From Photorhabdus caribbeanensis (GTDB lineage Bacteria; Pseudomonadota; Gammaproteobacteria; Enterobacterales; Enterobacteriaceae): a DNA stretch of 64,000 bases. The position numbers and the translations under genes were made by a program. The stretch is taken from contig NZ_RCWB01000010.1 of the NCBI RefSeq assembly GCF_018448885.1, positions 25,566-89,565 on the forward strand, read 5' to 3'. Below are positions 37,871 through 47,445 of the stretch, piece after piece. Under the pieces are notes generated by a model. The model was not told the origin of the DNA, searched no databases, and saw nothing but the letters and a program-made list of their open reading frames with translations. Position 1 is the stretch's first letter. Every line of letters begins with the position of its first letter.

Positions 37871-38551
37871 ATGGAAAATGAATTAATTATTTCGCCTCAA
37901 ATCATTAATACAATGGAACAAAGTAACGATCCCTGGGGAATAAAAGATGAGAACTCATGCCTTATTTATGTTAATTTGGCATTAAAATCTCTTCATAATG
38001 TTTCAAGTTCTTTTAACTATGAAGGGCTTTTCGATGATGAAATTCCTTGGAATGGTGCTGAATTTGCTAAAGAACACGTGATTCAAGATAGAATAGTGAT
38101 GGAAGAAAAAGAAAGAATATGTTCACTCGAAACACATCTATTTGGGAAAGAGCAAATACTGTCATCCTATTTTTGTGAAAAATACCCTCTTTACCATGAA
38201 GACGGAAGTTGTATAGGAACGATATTTCATGGTTGGCAAGCCCAAGATTTCTCATTCACTCGCCTATTTCATGGAAAACTTCCGGCGTCTATATTATTTC
38301 AACCACCAACCGATCTCTTTACACAACGGGAATGGAATGTTATTTTCCTGCTGTTACAAAAGTATACCAGTAAGCAAATCAGTAGAATGTTAAATATTTC
38401 CTACCGTACGGTTGAAACCCATATTTCACGTATATATAAACGGATTGGTATTCACTCTAGTCGTCAATTGGAAGATTATTGTCGCACGAATGATTATGAT
38501 CTCTATGTACCAGAAAGGTTTGTGCATCCAGAAAGCAGAATGTTTCTTTAA
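37871..38551 (+). CDS. PAS-LuxR regulator 5
   Basis: 226 residues, MENELI start. Sensor variant: CLIYVNLALKSLHNVSSSFN, FDDEIPWNG and ETHLFGKEQ. In the HTH the Gly of SKQIGRML is Ser (SKQISRML), a change found in no other copy. RBS region taggagtgataac as in the other MDNKL-type genes. Confidence 0.85.
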   Translation: MENELIISPQIINTMEQSNDPWGIKDENSCLIYVNLALKSLHNVSSSFNYEGLFDDEIPWNGAEFAKEHVIQDRIVMEEKERICSLETHLFGKEQILSSYFCEKYPLYHEDGSCIGTIFHGWQAQDFSFTRLFHGKLPASILFQPPTDLFTQREWNVIFLLLQKYTSKQISRMLNISYRTVETHISRIYKRIGIHSSRQLEDYCRTNDYDLYVPERFVHPESRMFL

Positions 38552-38580
38552 TTCTTAAATTACAAAGGATTTTTACTGAT

Positions 38581-38814
38581 ATGAAAAAGAACTATGCAGT
38601 ATCACCTCAGATTATGAATACAATAGAAATAAGCAATGAACCGTGGGGAATACAGGATAGTTCTTCAAGCTTTATCTACAGTAATCAGCAACAAAAAAAT
38701 TTATTCACAACTTTAAATAATCATTTAATTATAAATGACTTTATGGATATTAACTGCCTTGAGATGGCATTGAATTTGCCAAAGAGTCTGTTATCTACAC
38801 TAAAATTATCATAA
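38581..38814 (+). pseudogene. Truncated PAS-LuxR relic b
   Basis: Intact to SPQIMNTIEISNEPWGIQDS and FIYSNQQQ, then frameshifted. The other frame continues toward GIEFAKESVIYTKI, further than in the other relics, before the next gene's ribosome site. No HTH. Confidence 0.8.
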
Positions 38815-38830
38815 TCACAGGAATGATACG

Positions 38831-39508
38831 ATGAGCAGAACAACAATGATTTCACCTCAAATCATTAATACAATGGAACAAAGTAACGATCCCTGGGGAG
38901 TAAAAGATGAGAATTCATGCTTTATTTATGCCAATCAGGCATGTAAACGCATGCTCAATATTTCATGTTCTTTTGACTTTGAAGGGCTTTATGATCATGA
39001 ATTACCTTGGGTTGGGGCCGAATTTGCCAAAGAATACATTGCTCATGATCAAAAGGTTATGGAAAAAGAAAAAAGAGTATGTTCCCTTGAAACTAATACA
39101 TATGGGAAAAACCAAATTCTATCATCTTACTTTTTTGAAAAGCTACCTATTTACCATGATGATAACTGTATGGGAATTATATATCATGGTTGGCAAGCTC
39201 AGGATTTCTCACTTACCCGGCTATTTCGTGGAAAATTACCAGCAAATATTATGTTCCAACCACCAATCGATCTCTTTACTCAACGGGAATGGGACGTTAT
39301 TTTCCTCCTGTTACAAAAGTATACTAGCAAGCAAATCGGTAGAATATTAAATATCTCCTATCGGACTGTTGAAACCCATATCTCACGAATATATAAAAGA
39401 GTGGGAGTTCACTCTTGTTATCAATTAGAAGAATATTGCCGCACAAATGATTATGATCTCTATGTACCAGAAAGGTTTGTGCATCCAAAAATCAGAATAT
39501 TTTCTTAA
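38831..39508 (+). CDS. PAS-LuxR regulator 6
   Basis: 225 residues. Unusual start MSRTTMISPQ. Sensor variant: ANQACKRMLNISCSFDFEG, PWVGAEF and ETNTYGKNQ; one residue is missing after IYHDDN. HTH as in the main group but with KRVGVHSCYQ. The ending is PKIRIFS instead of PESRMFL. Confidence 0.84.
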   Translation: MSRTTMISPQIINTMEQSNDPWGVKDENSCFIYANQACKRMLNISCSFDFEGLYDHELPWVGAEFAKEYIAHDQKVMEKEKRVCSLETNTYGKNQILSSYFFEKLPIYHDDNCMGIIYHGWQAQDFSLTRLFRGKLPANIMFQPPIDLFTQREWDVIFLLLQKYTSKQIGRILNISYRTVETHISRIYKRVGVHSCYQLEEYCRTNDYDLYVPERFVHPKIRIFS

Positions 39509-39537
39509 TTATTAGATTAGAAGGAGTGATCACTAAT

Positions 39538-39732
39538 ATGAAAAAGAACTATGCAATATTACCTCAGATTATTAACACAATGGGAGTGAACAACGAACTG
39601 TGGGGAATACCGGATAGTTCTTCGAACTTTATCTACGATAATTCAGCTACAAAGAGATTCACTCGTGATTTTAAACAACCCTTTTATTATAAAGGATTTT
39701 ATAATCACGCATTATCCTATATCATGGGATAG
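39538..39732 (+). pseudogene. Truncated PAS-LuxR relic c
   Basis: 64 codons from MKKNYAILPQIINTMGVNNE to NHALSYIMG, in one frame. Sensor type DSSSNFIYDNSATKRF, as in relics a, d and e. A stop follows at the point where intact genes have ELPWDGAEF, and then the 40-bp segment seen behind 36848. Confidence 0.8.
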
Positions 39733-39803
39733 TCGTGAGTTAAAGTGATTATAATATCAGACATCAATAATCGAATTTTAAGGTAAAGAAGAGGAATAAT
39801 ACT

Positions 39804-40481
39804 ATGAATAGCAAAATGATTTCATCACAAGTTATTAACACCATGCAGCAAAGTAATGAACCTTGGGCAATCAAAGACAAAAACTCATGTTGGATTTTTG
39901 GTAATTTAGCATTTAGAAAAATCCAAAATCTCCCAGATTTATTTGATTATGAAGGGAAATATGATAATGAACTTCCCTGGAACGGGGCTGAATTTGCAAA
40001 GGAATTCGTTATTCACGATAAAAATGTTATGAAACAAGAGAAAAGAATATGCTCACTTGAAACACATACCTATGGGAAAGATAAATTTCTATCATCTTAT
40101 TTTTCGGAAAAATATCCAATCTATAATGATGAAAATGAATGTATCGGTATCTTTCTCCATGCATGGCAAGCCCAAGACTTCTCATTCACTCGGCTATTTC
40201 ATGGAAAACTTCCAGCATCTATATTATTTCAACCACCAACTGATCTCTTTACTCAACGGGAATGGGATGTTATTTTCCTCATGTTACAAAAGTATACCAG
40301 TAAGCAAATCGGTAGAATGTTAAATCTTTCCTACCGTACGATTGAAACCCATATCTCACGCATATATAAACGCATTGGTATTCACTCTAGTCGTCAATTG
40401 GAAGATTATTGTCGCACGAATGATTATGATCTCTATGTGCCAGAAAGGTTTGTACATCCAGAAAGCAGAATGTTTCTTTAA
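39804..40481 (+). CDS. PAS-LuxR regulator 7
   Basis: 225 residues. Sensor variant shared only with 46735: CWIFGNLAFRKIQNLPDLFD, KYDNELPWNG and ETHTYGKDKFLSSYFSEKYP. The HTH half is nearly identical to 36900 (LNLSYRTIETHIS). This copy therefore joins a rare sensor to a common DNA-binding domain. Confidence 0.85.
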   Translation: MNSKMISSQVINTMQQSNEPWAIKDKNSCWIFGNLAFRKIQNLPDLFDYEGKYDNELPWNGAEFAKEFVIHDKNVMKQEKRICSLETHTYGKDKFLSSYFSEKYPIYNDENECIGIFLHAWQAQDFSFTRLFHGKLPASILFQPPTDLFTQREWDVIFLMLQKYTSKQIGRMLNLSYRTIETHISRIYKRIGIHSSRQLEDYCRTNDYDLYVPERFVHPESRMFL

Positions 40482-40511
40482 CGCTTAGATTATAAAGGAG
40501 CTTTTACTAAT

Positions 40512-41171
40512 ATGAAAAAGAACTATGCAATATCACCGCAGATTATTAATACAATGGATCAAAGTAATGCTCCTTGGGCAATAAAGGATAAAAATTCATG
40601 CCACATTTATGTCAATCAAGCATGTAAACGTCTTCTCAATATTTCATGTTCTTTTGACTTTGAAGGGCTTTATGATCATGAATTACCCTGGGATGGGGCC
40701 GAATTTGCCAAAGAATACATAGATCATGATCGAAAGGTAATGGAAAAAGAAGAAAGAGTATGTTTGTTTCTAACACATACTTTTGGAAAAGAACAAATTC
40801 TTTCATCTTATTTTTTTGAAAAATACCCTTTTTATCATGAAGATGGAAGCTGTATGGGAACGATATATCATGGTTGTCAAGCTCAGAATTTCTCATTCAC
40901 CCGGTTATTTCGCGGAAAACTGCCAACACCTATTATGTTCCAGCCACCGACCGATCTCTTTACCCAACGGGAATGGGATGTTATTTTCTTCCTGTTACAA
41001 AGATATACCAGTAAGCAAATCGGTAGAATATTAAACATTTCCTATCGTACTGTTGAAACCCATATCTCACAAATATATAAACGCACTGGTGTTCACTCTA
41101 GTCGTCAATTGGAAGAATATTGTCGCACGAATGGCTATAATCTCTATGTGCCAGAAAGGTTTGTACATTGA
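40512..41171 (+). CDS. PAS-LuxR regulator 8, early stop
   Basis: 219 residues. Sensor variant: CHIYVNQACKRLLNISCSFD and CLFLTHTFGKEQ. The gene stops at ERFVH because the Pro codon has become TGA (cattgagaaagc); the lost residues ESRMFL are still readable after it. The HTH is complete, so activity may be kept. Confidence 0.84.
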   Translation: MKKNYAISPQIINTMDQSNAPWAIKDKNSCHIYVNQACKRLLNISCSFDFEGLYDHELPWDGAEFAKEYIDHDRKVMEKEERVCLFLTHTFGKEQILSSYFFEKYPFYHEDGSCMGTIYHGCQAQNFSFTRLFRGKLPTPIMFQPPTDLFTQREWDVIFFLLQRYTSKQIGRILNISYRTVETHISQIYKRTGVHSSRQLEEYCRTNGYNLYVPERFVH

Positions 41172-41220
41172 GAAAGCAGAATGTTCCTTTAACCCTTAGA
41201 TTAAAAGGAGTTCTACTAAT

Positions 41221-41901
41221 ATGAAAAAGAATTATGTCATCTCACCTCAGGTTATTAACACAATGGAGAAGAGTAATGAACCCTGGGGAATAAAAGATAA
41301 AAATTCATGCTTTATTTATGCTAATCAAGCTAATTATCACGTTCAAAATATTTCACGTTCCTTTGATTATGAGGGCCTTTATGACTATGATCTTCCCTGG
41401 GATGGTGCCGAATTTGCTGAAAAATACATAGCCAATGATAAAATAGTAATGGAAAGAGAAGAGCGAATATGTTCGCTTGTAACACATAAATTTTTTAAAG
41501 AACAAATTCTGTCGTCTTACTTCTTTGAAAAATACCCTCTCTATCATGAAGATGGAAGCTGTATTGGAACGATATTTCATGGTTGGCAAGTTCAGGATTT
41601 CTCATTCACTCGGCTATTTCGTGGAAAATTGCCAGCAAATATTATGTTCCAGCCACCGACCGATCTCTTTACCCAACGGGAATGGGATATTATTTTCCTC
41701 ATGTTGCAAAAGTATAACAGTAAGCAAATCGGTAGAATATTAAATCTTTCTTACCGTACTGTTGAAAATCATATCTCGCGTATATATAAACGCATTGGTG
41801 TTCACTCTAGCCATCAATTGGAAGAATATTGTCGTACGAATGATTATGATCTCTATGTGCCAAAAAGATTTGTGCATCCAGAAACCAGAATGTTTCCTTA
41901 A
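41221..41901 (+). CDS. PAS-LuxR regulator 9
   Basis: 226 residues. Sensor variant: ANQANYHVQNISRSFDYEGL, EKYIANDKIVMEREER and VTHKFFKEQ, shared with 45748. HTH type N: NSKQIGRILNLSYRTVENHI. Spacing to the next gene is 28 bp, with AGGAG before its ATG. Confidence 0.85.
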   Translation: MKKNYVISPQVINTMEKSNEPWGIKDKNSCFIYANQANYHVQNISRSFDYEGLYDYDLPWDGAEFAEKYIANDKIVMEREERICSLVTHKFFKEQILSSYFFEKYPLYHEDGSCIGTIFHGWQVQDFSFTRLFRGKLPANIMFQPPTDLFTQREWDIIFLMLQKYNSKQIGRILNLSYRTVENHISRIYKRIGVHSSHQLEEYCRTNDYDLYVPKRFVHPETRMFP

Positions 41902-41929
41902 CTATTAGATTAATAGGAGTTCTACTAAT

Positions 41930-42610
41930 ATGAAAAAGAATTGTGTCATCTCACCTCAGGTTATTAACACAATGAAGCAAAGTAATGAGCCCTGGGGAAT
42001 CAAGGATAAAAACTCATGCTTTATTTATGTCAATCAAGCATGTAAGCATGCACAAAATATTTCAAGCTCTCTTGACTATGAAGGACTTTATGATTATGAC
42101 CTTCCTTGGGATGGGGCCGAATTTGCTAAAGAACATGTGATTCAAGATAAAATAGTGATAGAAAAAGAAGAAAGAATATGTTCACTTGAAACACATCTAT
42201 TTGGAAAAGAACAAATTTTATCATCCTATTTTTGTGAAAAATATCCACTTTACCATGAAGATGGAAGCTGTATAGGAACGATATTTCATGGTTGGCAAGC
42301 GCAGGATTTCTCATTTACCCGGCTATTTCGTGGAAAACTGCCAGCATCTATTATATTCCAGCCACCGACCGATCTCTTTACCCAACGGGAATGGGATGTT
42401 ATTTTCCTTTTTTTACAAAAATATAACATCAAGCAAATCGGTAAAATGTTAAATATTTCCTATCGTACGGTTGAAAATCATATCTCACGCATATACCAAA
42501 GAATTGGAGTTCATTCCAGTTATCAATTGGAAGAATACTGTCGCACAAATGATTATGATCTCTATGTGCCAAAAAGATTTGTGCATCGAGAAAGCAGAAT
42601 GTTTCCTTAA
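41930..42610 (+). CDS. PAS-LuxR regulator 10
   Basis: 226 residues. Sensor variant: VNQACKHAQNISSSLDYEG, KEHVIQDKIVIEKEER and ETHLFGKEQ (the last like 37871). HTH: NIKQIGKMLNISYRTVENH, with IYQRIG. The first gene of the array to carry the VENH / YQRI form. Confidence 0.85.
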   Translation: MKKNCVISPQVINTMKQSNEPWGIKDKNSCFIYVNQACKHAQNISSSLDYEGLYDYDLPWDGAEFAKEHVIQDKIVIEKEERICSLETHLFGKEQILSSYFCEKYPLYHEDGSCIGTIFHGWQAQDFSFTRLFRGKLPASIIFQPPTDLFTQREWDVIFLFLQKYNIKQIGKMLNISYRTVENHISRIYQRIGVHSSYQLEEYCRTNDYDLYVPKRFVHRESRMFP

Positions 42611-42638
42611 CCATTAAATTAAAAAGAGTTCTACTACT

Positions 42639-43319
42639 ATGAAAAAGAACTATGTCATCTCACCTCAGATTATTAATACAATGGAGCAAAGTAATGAACC
42701 CTGGGGGATAAAAGACAAGAATTCATGCTTTATTTATGCCAATCAAGCATGTAAACATGTTCAAAATATTTCAATCTCTTTTGACTATGAGGGGCTTTAT
42801 GATTATGACCTTCCCTGGGATGGAGCCGAATTTGCTAAAGAATTCATGATTCACGACAGAATGGTGATGGAGAAAGAAGAAAGGATGCGTTCGCTTATAA
42901 CACATGTACATGGAAAAGAACAAATTCTTTCATCTTATTTTTTTGAAAAATATCCTTTTTATCATGAAGACGGAAGCTGTATAGGAACGATATATCATGG
43001 TTGGCAAGCGCAGGATTTCTCATTCACCCGGCTATTTCGTGGAAAATTGCCAGCCAATATTATGTTCCAGCCACCGACCGATCTCTTTACCCAACGGGAA
43101 TGGGATATTATTTTCCTTTTTTTACAAAAATATAACAGCAAGCAAATCGGTAGAATATTAAACATTTCTTATCGTACGGTTGAAAATCATATCTCACGCA
43201 TATACCAAAGAATTGGAGTTCATTCCAGTTATCAATTGGAAGAGTATTGTCGCACCAATGATTATGATCTCTATGTACCAGAAAGATTTGTACATCCAGA
43301 AAGCAGAATGTTTCTTTAA
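42639..43319 (+). CDS. PAS-LuxR regulator 11
   Basis: 226 residues. Sensor variant: ANQACKHVQNISISFDYEG, KEFMIHDRMVM and ITHVHGKEQ. The Cys of the conserved (C)SL motif is Arg (RMRSLITH), the only copy without it. HTH of the VENH / YQRI form. Confidence 0.85.
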   Translation: MKKNYVISPQIINTMEQSNEPWGIKDKNSCFIYANQACKHVQNISISFDYEGLYDYDLPWDGAEFAKEFMIHDRMVMEKEERMRSLITHVHGKEQILSSYFFEKYPFYHEDGSCIGTIYHGWQAQDFSFTRLFRGKLPANIMFQPPTDLFTQREWDIIFLFLQKYNSKQIGRILNISYRTVENHISRIYQRIGVHSSYQLEEYCRTNDYDLYVPERFVHPESRMFL

Positions 43320-43347
43320 CCATTAGATTAATAGGAGTTCTACTAAT

Positions 43348-43557
43348 ATGAAAAAGAACTTTGTCATTTCACCTCAGGTTATTAACACGATGGAGCAAAG
43401 TAATGAGCCGAGGGGAATACAGGATAGTTCTTCAAATTTTATCTATGATAATTCAGCTACAAAAGATTTATTCGTAACTTTAAACAATTATTTAATTATG
43501 AAGAGTTTTATGATCATGCATTACCCTAGATTATGGGATGATCATGAATTAAATTGA
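43348..43557 (+). pseudogene. Truncated PAS-LuxR relic d
   Basis: Starts MKKNFVISPQVINTMEQSNE, with the PW of NEPWG changed to PR. Sensor type DSSSNFIYDNSATK, then a frameshift; it ends with HELN and the 40-bp segment behind which the MDNKL-type gene 43616 starts. Confidence 0.8.
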
Positions 43558-43615
43558 TTATAAGATCAAACATCAAAAACCTAATTTTAAGGCTAGATAA
43601 AAGAGGAGTGATAAC

Positions 43616-44299
43616 ATGGACAATAAACTAATTATTACACCCCAAGTCATTAACACAATGAAGCAAAGTAATGAACCTTGGGGAATAAGAGATAAAAACT
43701 CATGTTTTGTTTATGGAAATTCAGCAACAAAAAAACTTATTCATAATTTTAAAGAATCATTTGATTATGAAGGATTTTATGATCATGAATTGCCTTGGGA
43801 TGGAGCCGAATTCTCCAAAGAGTACATCGCTCATGATCAAAAAGTAATAGAAAAAGAAGAAAGAGTATGTTCACTTATAACATGTACATTTGGAAAAGAA
43901 CAAATTCTGTCATCTTATTTTTTTGAAAAATACCCTTTTTATCATGAAGATGGAAGCTGTATAGGAACAATATATCATGGTTGGCAAGCTCAAGATTTTT
44001 CATTTACCAGGCTATTTCATGGAAAACTGCCAGCAAATATTATGTTCCAACCACCTACCGATCTCTTTACCCAACGGGAATGGGATGTTATTTTCCTCAT
44101 GTTACAAAAGTATACCAGTAAGCAAATCGGTAGAATGTTAAATATTTCCTATCGTACGGTTGAAACCCATATCTCACGTATATATAAACGGATTGCTGTT
44201 CACTCTAGTTCTCAGTTAGAAGAATATTGTCGCACCAACGATTATGATCTCTATGTGCCAAAAAGATTTGTGCAACCTGGAAGCAGAATGTTTCCTTAA
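43616..44299 (+). CDS. PAS-LuxR regulator 12
   Basis: 227 residues, MDNKLI start. Sensor variant: CFVYGNSATKKLIHNFKESF, close to the type found in the relics. ITCTFGKEQ replaces the usual THxFGKEQ. HTH: NISYRTVETHIS, KRIAVHSSSQ (Gly to Ala). Confidence 0.85.
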   Translation: MDNKLIITPQVINTMKQSNEPWGIRDKNSCFVYGNSATKKLIHNFKESFDYEGFYDHELPWDGAEFSKEYIAHDQKVIEKEERVCSLITCTFGKEQILSSYFFEKYPFYHEDGSCIGTIYHGWQAQDFSFTRLFHGKLPANIMFQPPTDLFTQREWDVIFLMLQKYTSKQIGRMLNISYRTVETHISRIYKRIAVHSSSQLEEYCRTNDYDLYVPKRFVQPGSRMFP

Positions 44300-44327
44300 C
44301 CATTAGATTAATAGGAGTTCTACTAAT

Positions 44328-45008
44328 ATGAAAAAGAACTATGTCATTTCACCTCAGGTTATTAACACGATGGAGCAAAGTAATGAGCCGTGGGGAATAA
44401 AGGATGAAAATACACGCTATATTTATGTCAATCAGGCATGTAAGCGTCTTCAAAATATTTCAAGTTCTTTTGATTATGAGGGGCTTTATGAATATGAATT
44501 GCCCTGGGATGGAGCTGAATTTGCCAAAGAATACATGGCTCATGATAAAAAAGTTGTAGAGCAAGAAAAAAGAATATGTTCACTTGAGACACATGTACAT
44601 GGAAAAGAACAAATTCTATCATCCTACTTTTTTGCAAAATATCCTCTTTATCATGAAAACGGGAGCTGTATGGGCATTATATATCATGGCTGGCAAGCAC
44701 AAGATTTCTCATTTACCCGGTTATTTCGTGGAAAACTGCCAGCATCTATTATGTTCCAACCACCGACTGATCTCTTTACGCAACGGGAATGGGATGTTAT
44801 TTTCCTTTTTTTACAAAAAAATAACAGCAAGCAAATTGGTAGAATATTAAACATTTCTTATCGTACGGTTGAAAATCATATCTCACGCATATACCAAAGA
44901 ATTGGAGTTCATTCCAGTTATCAATTGGAAGAATACTGTCGTACCAATGATTATGATCTCTATGTACCAGAAAGATTTGTACATCCAGAAAGCAGAATGT
45001 TTCTTTAA
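44328..45008 (+). CDS. PAS-LuxR regulator 13
   Basis: 226 residues. Sensor variant: ENTRYIYVNQACKRLQNISS, YEYELPW, ETHVHGKEQ, and FAKYPLYHENGSCMG. HTH of the VENH / YQRI form, after FLQKNNSKQIG. Confidence 0.85.
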   Translation: MKKNYVISPQVINTMEQSNEPWGIKDENTRYIYVNQACKRLQNISSSFDYEGLYEYELPWDGAEFAKEYMAHDKKVVEQEKRICSLETHVHGKEQILSSYFFAKYPLYHENGSCMGIIYHGWQAQDFSFTRLFRGKLPASIMFQPPTDLFTQREWDVIFLFLQKNNSKQIGRILNISYRTVENHISRIYQRIGVHSSYQLEEYCRTNDYDLYVPERFVHPESRMFL

Positions 45009-45037
45009 CTCTTAGATTACAAAGGAATTTTACTGAT

Positions 45038-45718
45038 ATGAAAAAGAACTATGCAATATCACCTCAGGTTATTAATACGATGGAGATAAGTAATGAACCG
45101 TGGGGAATAAAAGATAAAAACTCATGCTTCATTTATGTCAATCAGGCATGTAAACGTCTTCAAAATATTTCAAGTTCTTTTGACTATGAAGGGGTTCATG
45201 AACATGAATTACCCTGGGACGGAGCCGAATTTGCCAAAGAATACATTGCTCATGATCACAAAGTAATGGAACAAGAAAAAAGAATATGTTCACTTGAAAC
45301 ACATTTATTCGGAAAAGAACAAATTCTATCATCTTATTTTCTTGCAAAATATCCTTTTTATCACAAAGATGGTAGCTGTATGGGGGTTATATATCATGGC
45401 TGGCAAGCACAAGATTTCTCATTTACCCGACTATTTCGTGGAAAACTGCCGGCATCTATTATGTTCCAGCCACCGACAGATCTCTTTATGCAACGGGAAT
45501 GGGATGTTATTTTCCTTTTTTTACAAAAATATAATAGCAAGCAAATCGGTAGAATATTAAGCATTTCTTATCGTACGGTTGAAAATCATATCTCACGCAT
45601 ATACCAAAGAATTGGAGTTCATTCCAGTTGTCAATTGGAAGAATACTGTCGTACCAATGATTATGATCTCTATGTACCAGAAAGATTTGTGCATCGAGAA
45701 AGCAGAATGTTTCTTTAA
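45038..45718 (+). CDS. PAS-LuxR regulator 14
   Basis: 226 residues. Sensor close to 44328 (VNQACKRLQNISSSFDYEG) but with VHEHELPW and ETHLFGKEQ, the latter as in 41930. DLFMQREW replaces DLFTQREW. HTH: LSISYRTVENHI. Confidence 0.85.
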   Translation: MKKNYAISPQVINTMEISNEPWGIKDKNSCFIYVNQACKRLQNISSSFDYEGVHEHELPWDGAEFAKEYIAHDHKVMEQEKRICSLETHLFGKEQILSSYFLAKYPFYHKDGSCMGVIYHGWQAQDFSFTRLFRGKLPASIMFQPPTDLFMQREWDVIFLFLQKYNSKQIGRILSISYRTVENHISRIYQRIGVHSSCQLEEYCRTNDYDLYVPERFVHRESRMFL

Positions 45719-45747
45719 CTCTTAGATTACAAAGGAATTTTACTGAT

Positions 45748-46428
45748 ATGAAAAAGAACTATGCAATATCACCTCAGGTTATTAATACGATGGAGCTGAG
45801 TAACGAGCCTTGGGGAATAAAAGATAAAAACTCATGCTTTATTTATGCTAATCGAGCATGTAATCGTGTTCAAAATATTTCACGTTCCTTTGACTATGAG
45901 GGCCTTTATGACTACGATCTTCCGTGGGATGGTGCCGAATTTTCTGAAGCGTATATGGCCAATGATAAAATAGTGATGGAAAGAGAAGAACGAACGTGTT
46001 CGCTTGTAACTCATAAATTTTTTAAAGAACAAATTCTGTCGTCTTACTTCTTTGAAAAATACCCTTTTTATCATGAAGACGGAAGCTGTATAGGAACGAT
46101 ATATCATGGTTGGCAAGTTCAGGATTTCTCATTCACCCGATTATTTCGTGGAAAATTGCCAGCTAATATTATGTTCCAACCACCGGTCGATCTCTTTACC
46201 CAACGGGAATGGGATGTTATTTTCCCCCTGTTGCAAAAGTATACCAGTAAGCAAATCGGTAGAATGTTAAATATTTCCTATCGTACGGTTGAAAGCCATA
46301 TCTCACGTATATACAAACGGATTGGTGTCCACTCTAGTTACCAATTGGAAGAGTATTGCCGCACCAATGATTATGATCTCTATGTACCGGAAAGATTTGT
46401 ACATCCAGAAAGTAGAACGTTTCCTTAA
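45748..46428 (+). CDS. PAS-LuxR regulator 15
   Basis: 226 residues. Sensor variant as in 41221 (VQNISRSFDYEG, VTHKFFKEQ), but the HTH is of the other form (LNISYRTVESHIS, YKRIG), so sensor and HTH have been re-paired. FPLLQKY in place of FLLLQKY. Confidence 0.85.
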   Translation: MKKNYAISPQVINTMELSNEPWGIKDKNSCFIYANRACNRVQNISRSFDYEGLYDYDLPWDGAEFSEAYMANDKIVMEREERTCSLVTHKFFKEQILSSYFFEKYPFYHEDGSCIGTIYHGWQVQDFSFTRLFRGKLPANIMFQPPVDLFTQREWDVIFPLLQKYTSKQIGRMLNISYRTVESHISRIYKRIGVHSSYQLEEYCRTNDYDLYVPERFVHPESRTFP

Positions 46429-46458
46429 TTCTTTAGATTAAAAGGTGTCGCCACTAAT

Positions 46459-46641
46459 ATGAATAAGAACTATGCAGTATCACCTCAGATTATTAACATA
46501 GCAGAAATAAGCAGTGAACCGTGGGGAATACAGAATAGTTCTTCATATTTTATCTATGATAATTCAGCCACAAAGGAATTTATTCGTAAATTTAAACAAC
46601 CATTTGGTTATGGAAAAATTTATAATCATGCGTTACCCTAG
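46459..46641 (+). pseudogene. Truncated PAS-LuxR relic e
   Basis: 60 codons from MNKNYAVSPQIINIAEIS to IYNHALP, in frame, then a stop. Sensor type NSSSYFIYDNSATKEF. Like relic c it ends at the ELPW position and is followed by the shared segment before an MDNKL-type gene. Confidence 0.8.
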
Positions 46642-46734
46642 ATTATGGGATGGTCATGAGTTGAATTGATTATAAGAACAAAGAGCAAACATCAAGAACC
46701 GAACTTTAAGGATAGAGAAAAGAGAAATAATAAC

Positions 46735-47415
46735 ATGGATAATAAACTAATTACTTCACCTCAAGTTATTAATACTATGCAGCAAAGTAATGAACCTTGG
46801 GCAATCAAAGACAAAAACTCATGTTGGATTTTTTGTAATTCGGCACTTAGACAAATGCAAAATATCCCAGACTTATTTGATTATGAAGGGAAATATGATA
46901 GTGAACTCCCCTGGAATGGTGCTGAATTTGCAAAAAAATTCGTTATTCACGATAAAAGTGTTATGAAACAAGGGGAAAGAATATGCTCACTTGAAACACA
47001 TACATATGGAAAAGATAAATTTCCATCATCTTATTTTTCGGAAAAATATCCAATCTATAATGATAAAAAAGAATGTATCGGTATCTTTATTCATGGCTGG
47101 AAAGCCCAAGATTTCTCATTCACCCGGCTATTTGATGGAAAGCTGCCGGCATCTATTATGTTCCAGCCACCGACCGATCTCTTTACTCAACGGGAATGGG
47201 ATGTTATTTTCTTCATGCTACAAAAGTATACCAGTAAACAAACCGGTAGAATGTTAAGTATTTCCCACCGTACTGTTGAAACCCATATTGCACGAATATA
47301 TGAAAGAATCGGTGTTCACTCTAGTCACCAATTGGAGGAGTATTGTCGCACCAATGATTATGACCTCTATATGCCAAAATGTTTTGTTCATCCAAAAAGC
47401 AGAATGTTTCTTTAA
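46735..47415 (+). CDS. PAS-LuxR regulator 16
   Basis: 226 residues from MDNKLITSPQ; an upstream extension of the frame lies in the relic-derived segment. Sensor as in 39804 (CWIFCNSALRQMQNIPDLFD, ETHTYGKDKF). HTH with several changes: SKQTGRMLSISHRTVETHIA, YERIG; ending MPKCFVHPKSRMFL. The most diverged of the main sub-group. Confidence 0.83.
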   Translation: MDNKLITSPQVINTMQQSNEPWAIKDKNSCWIFCNSALRQMQNIPDLFDYEGKYDSELPWNGAEFAKKFVIHDKSVMKQGERICSLETHTYGKDKFPSSYFSEKYPIYNDKKECIGIFIHGWKAQDFSFTRLFDGKLPASIMFQPPTDLFTQREWDVIFFMLQKYTSKQTGRMLSISHRTVETHIARIYERIGVHSSHQLEEYCRTNDYDLYMPKCFVHPKSRMFL

Positions 47416-47445
47416 CCCCCAGATTATAAAGGAGATTTTATTAAT

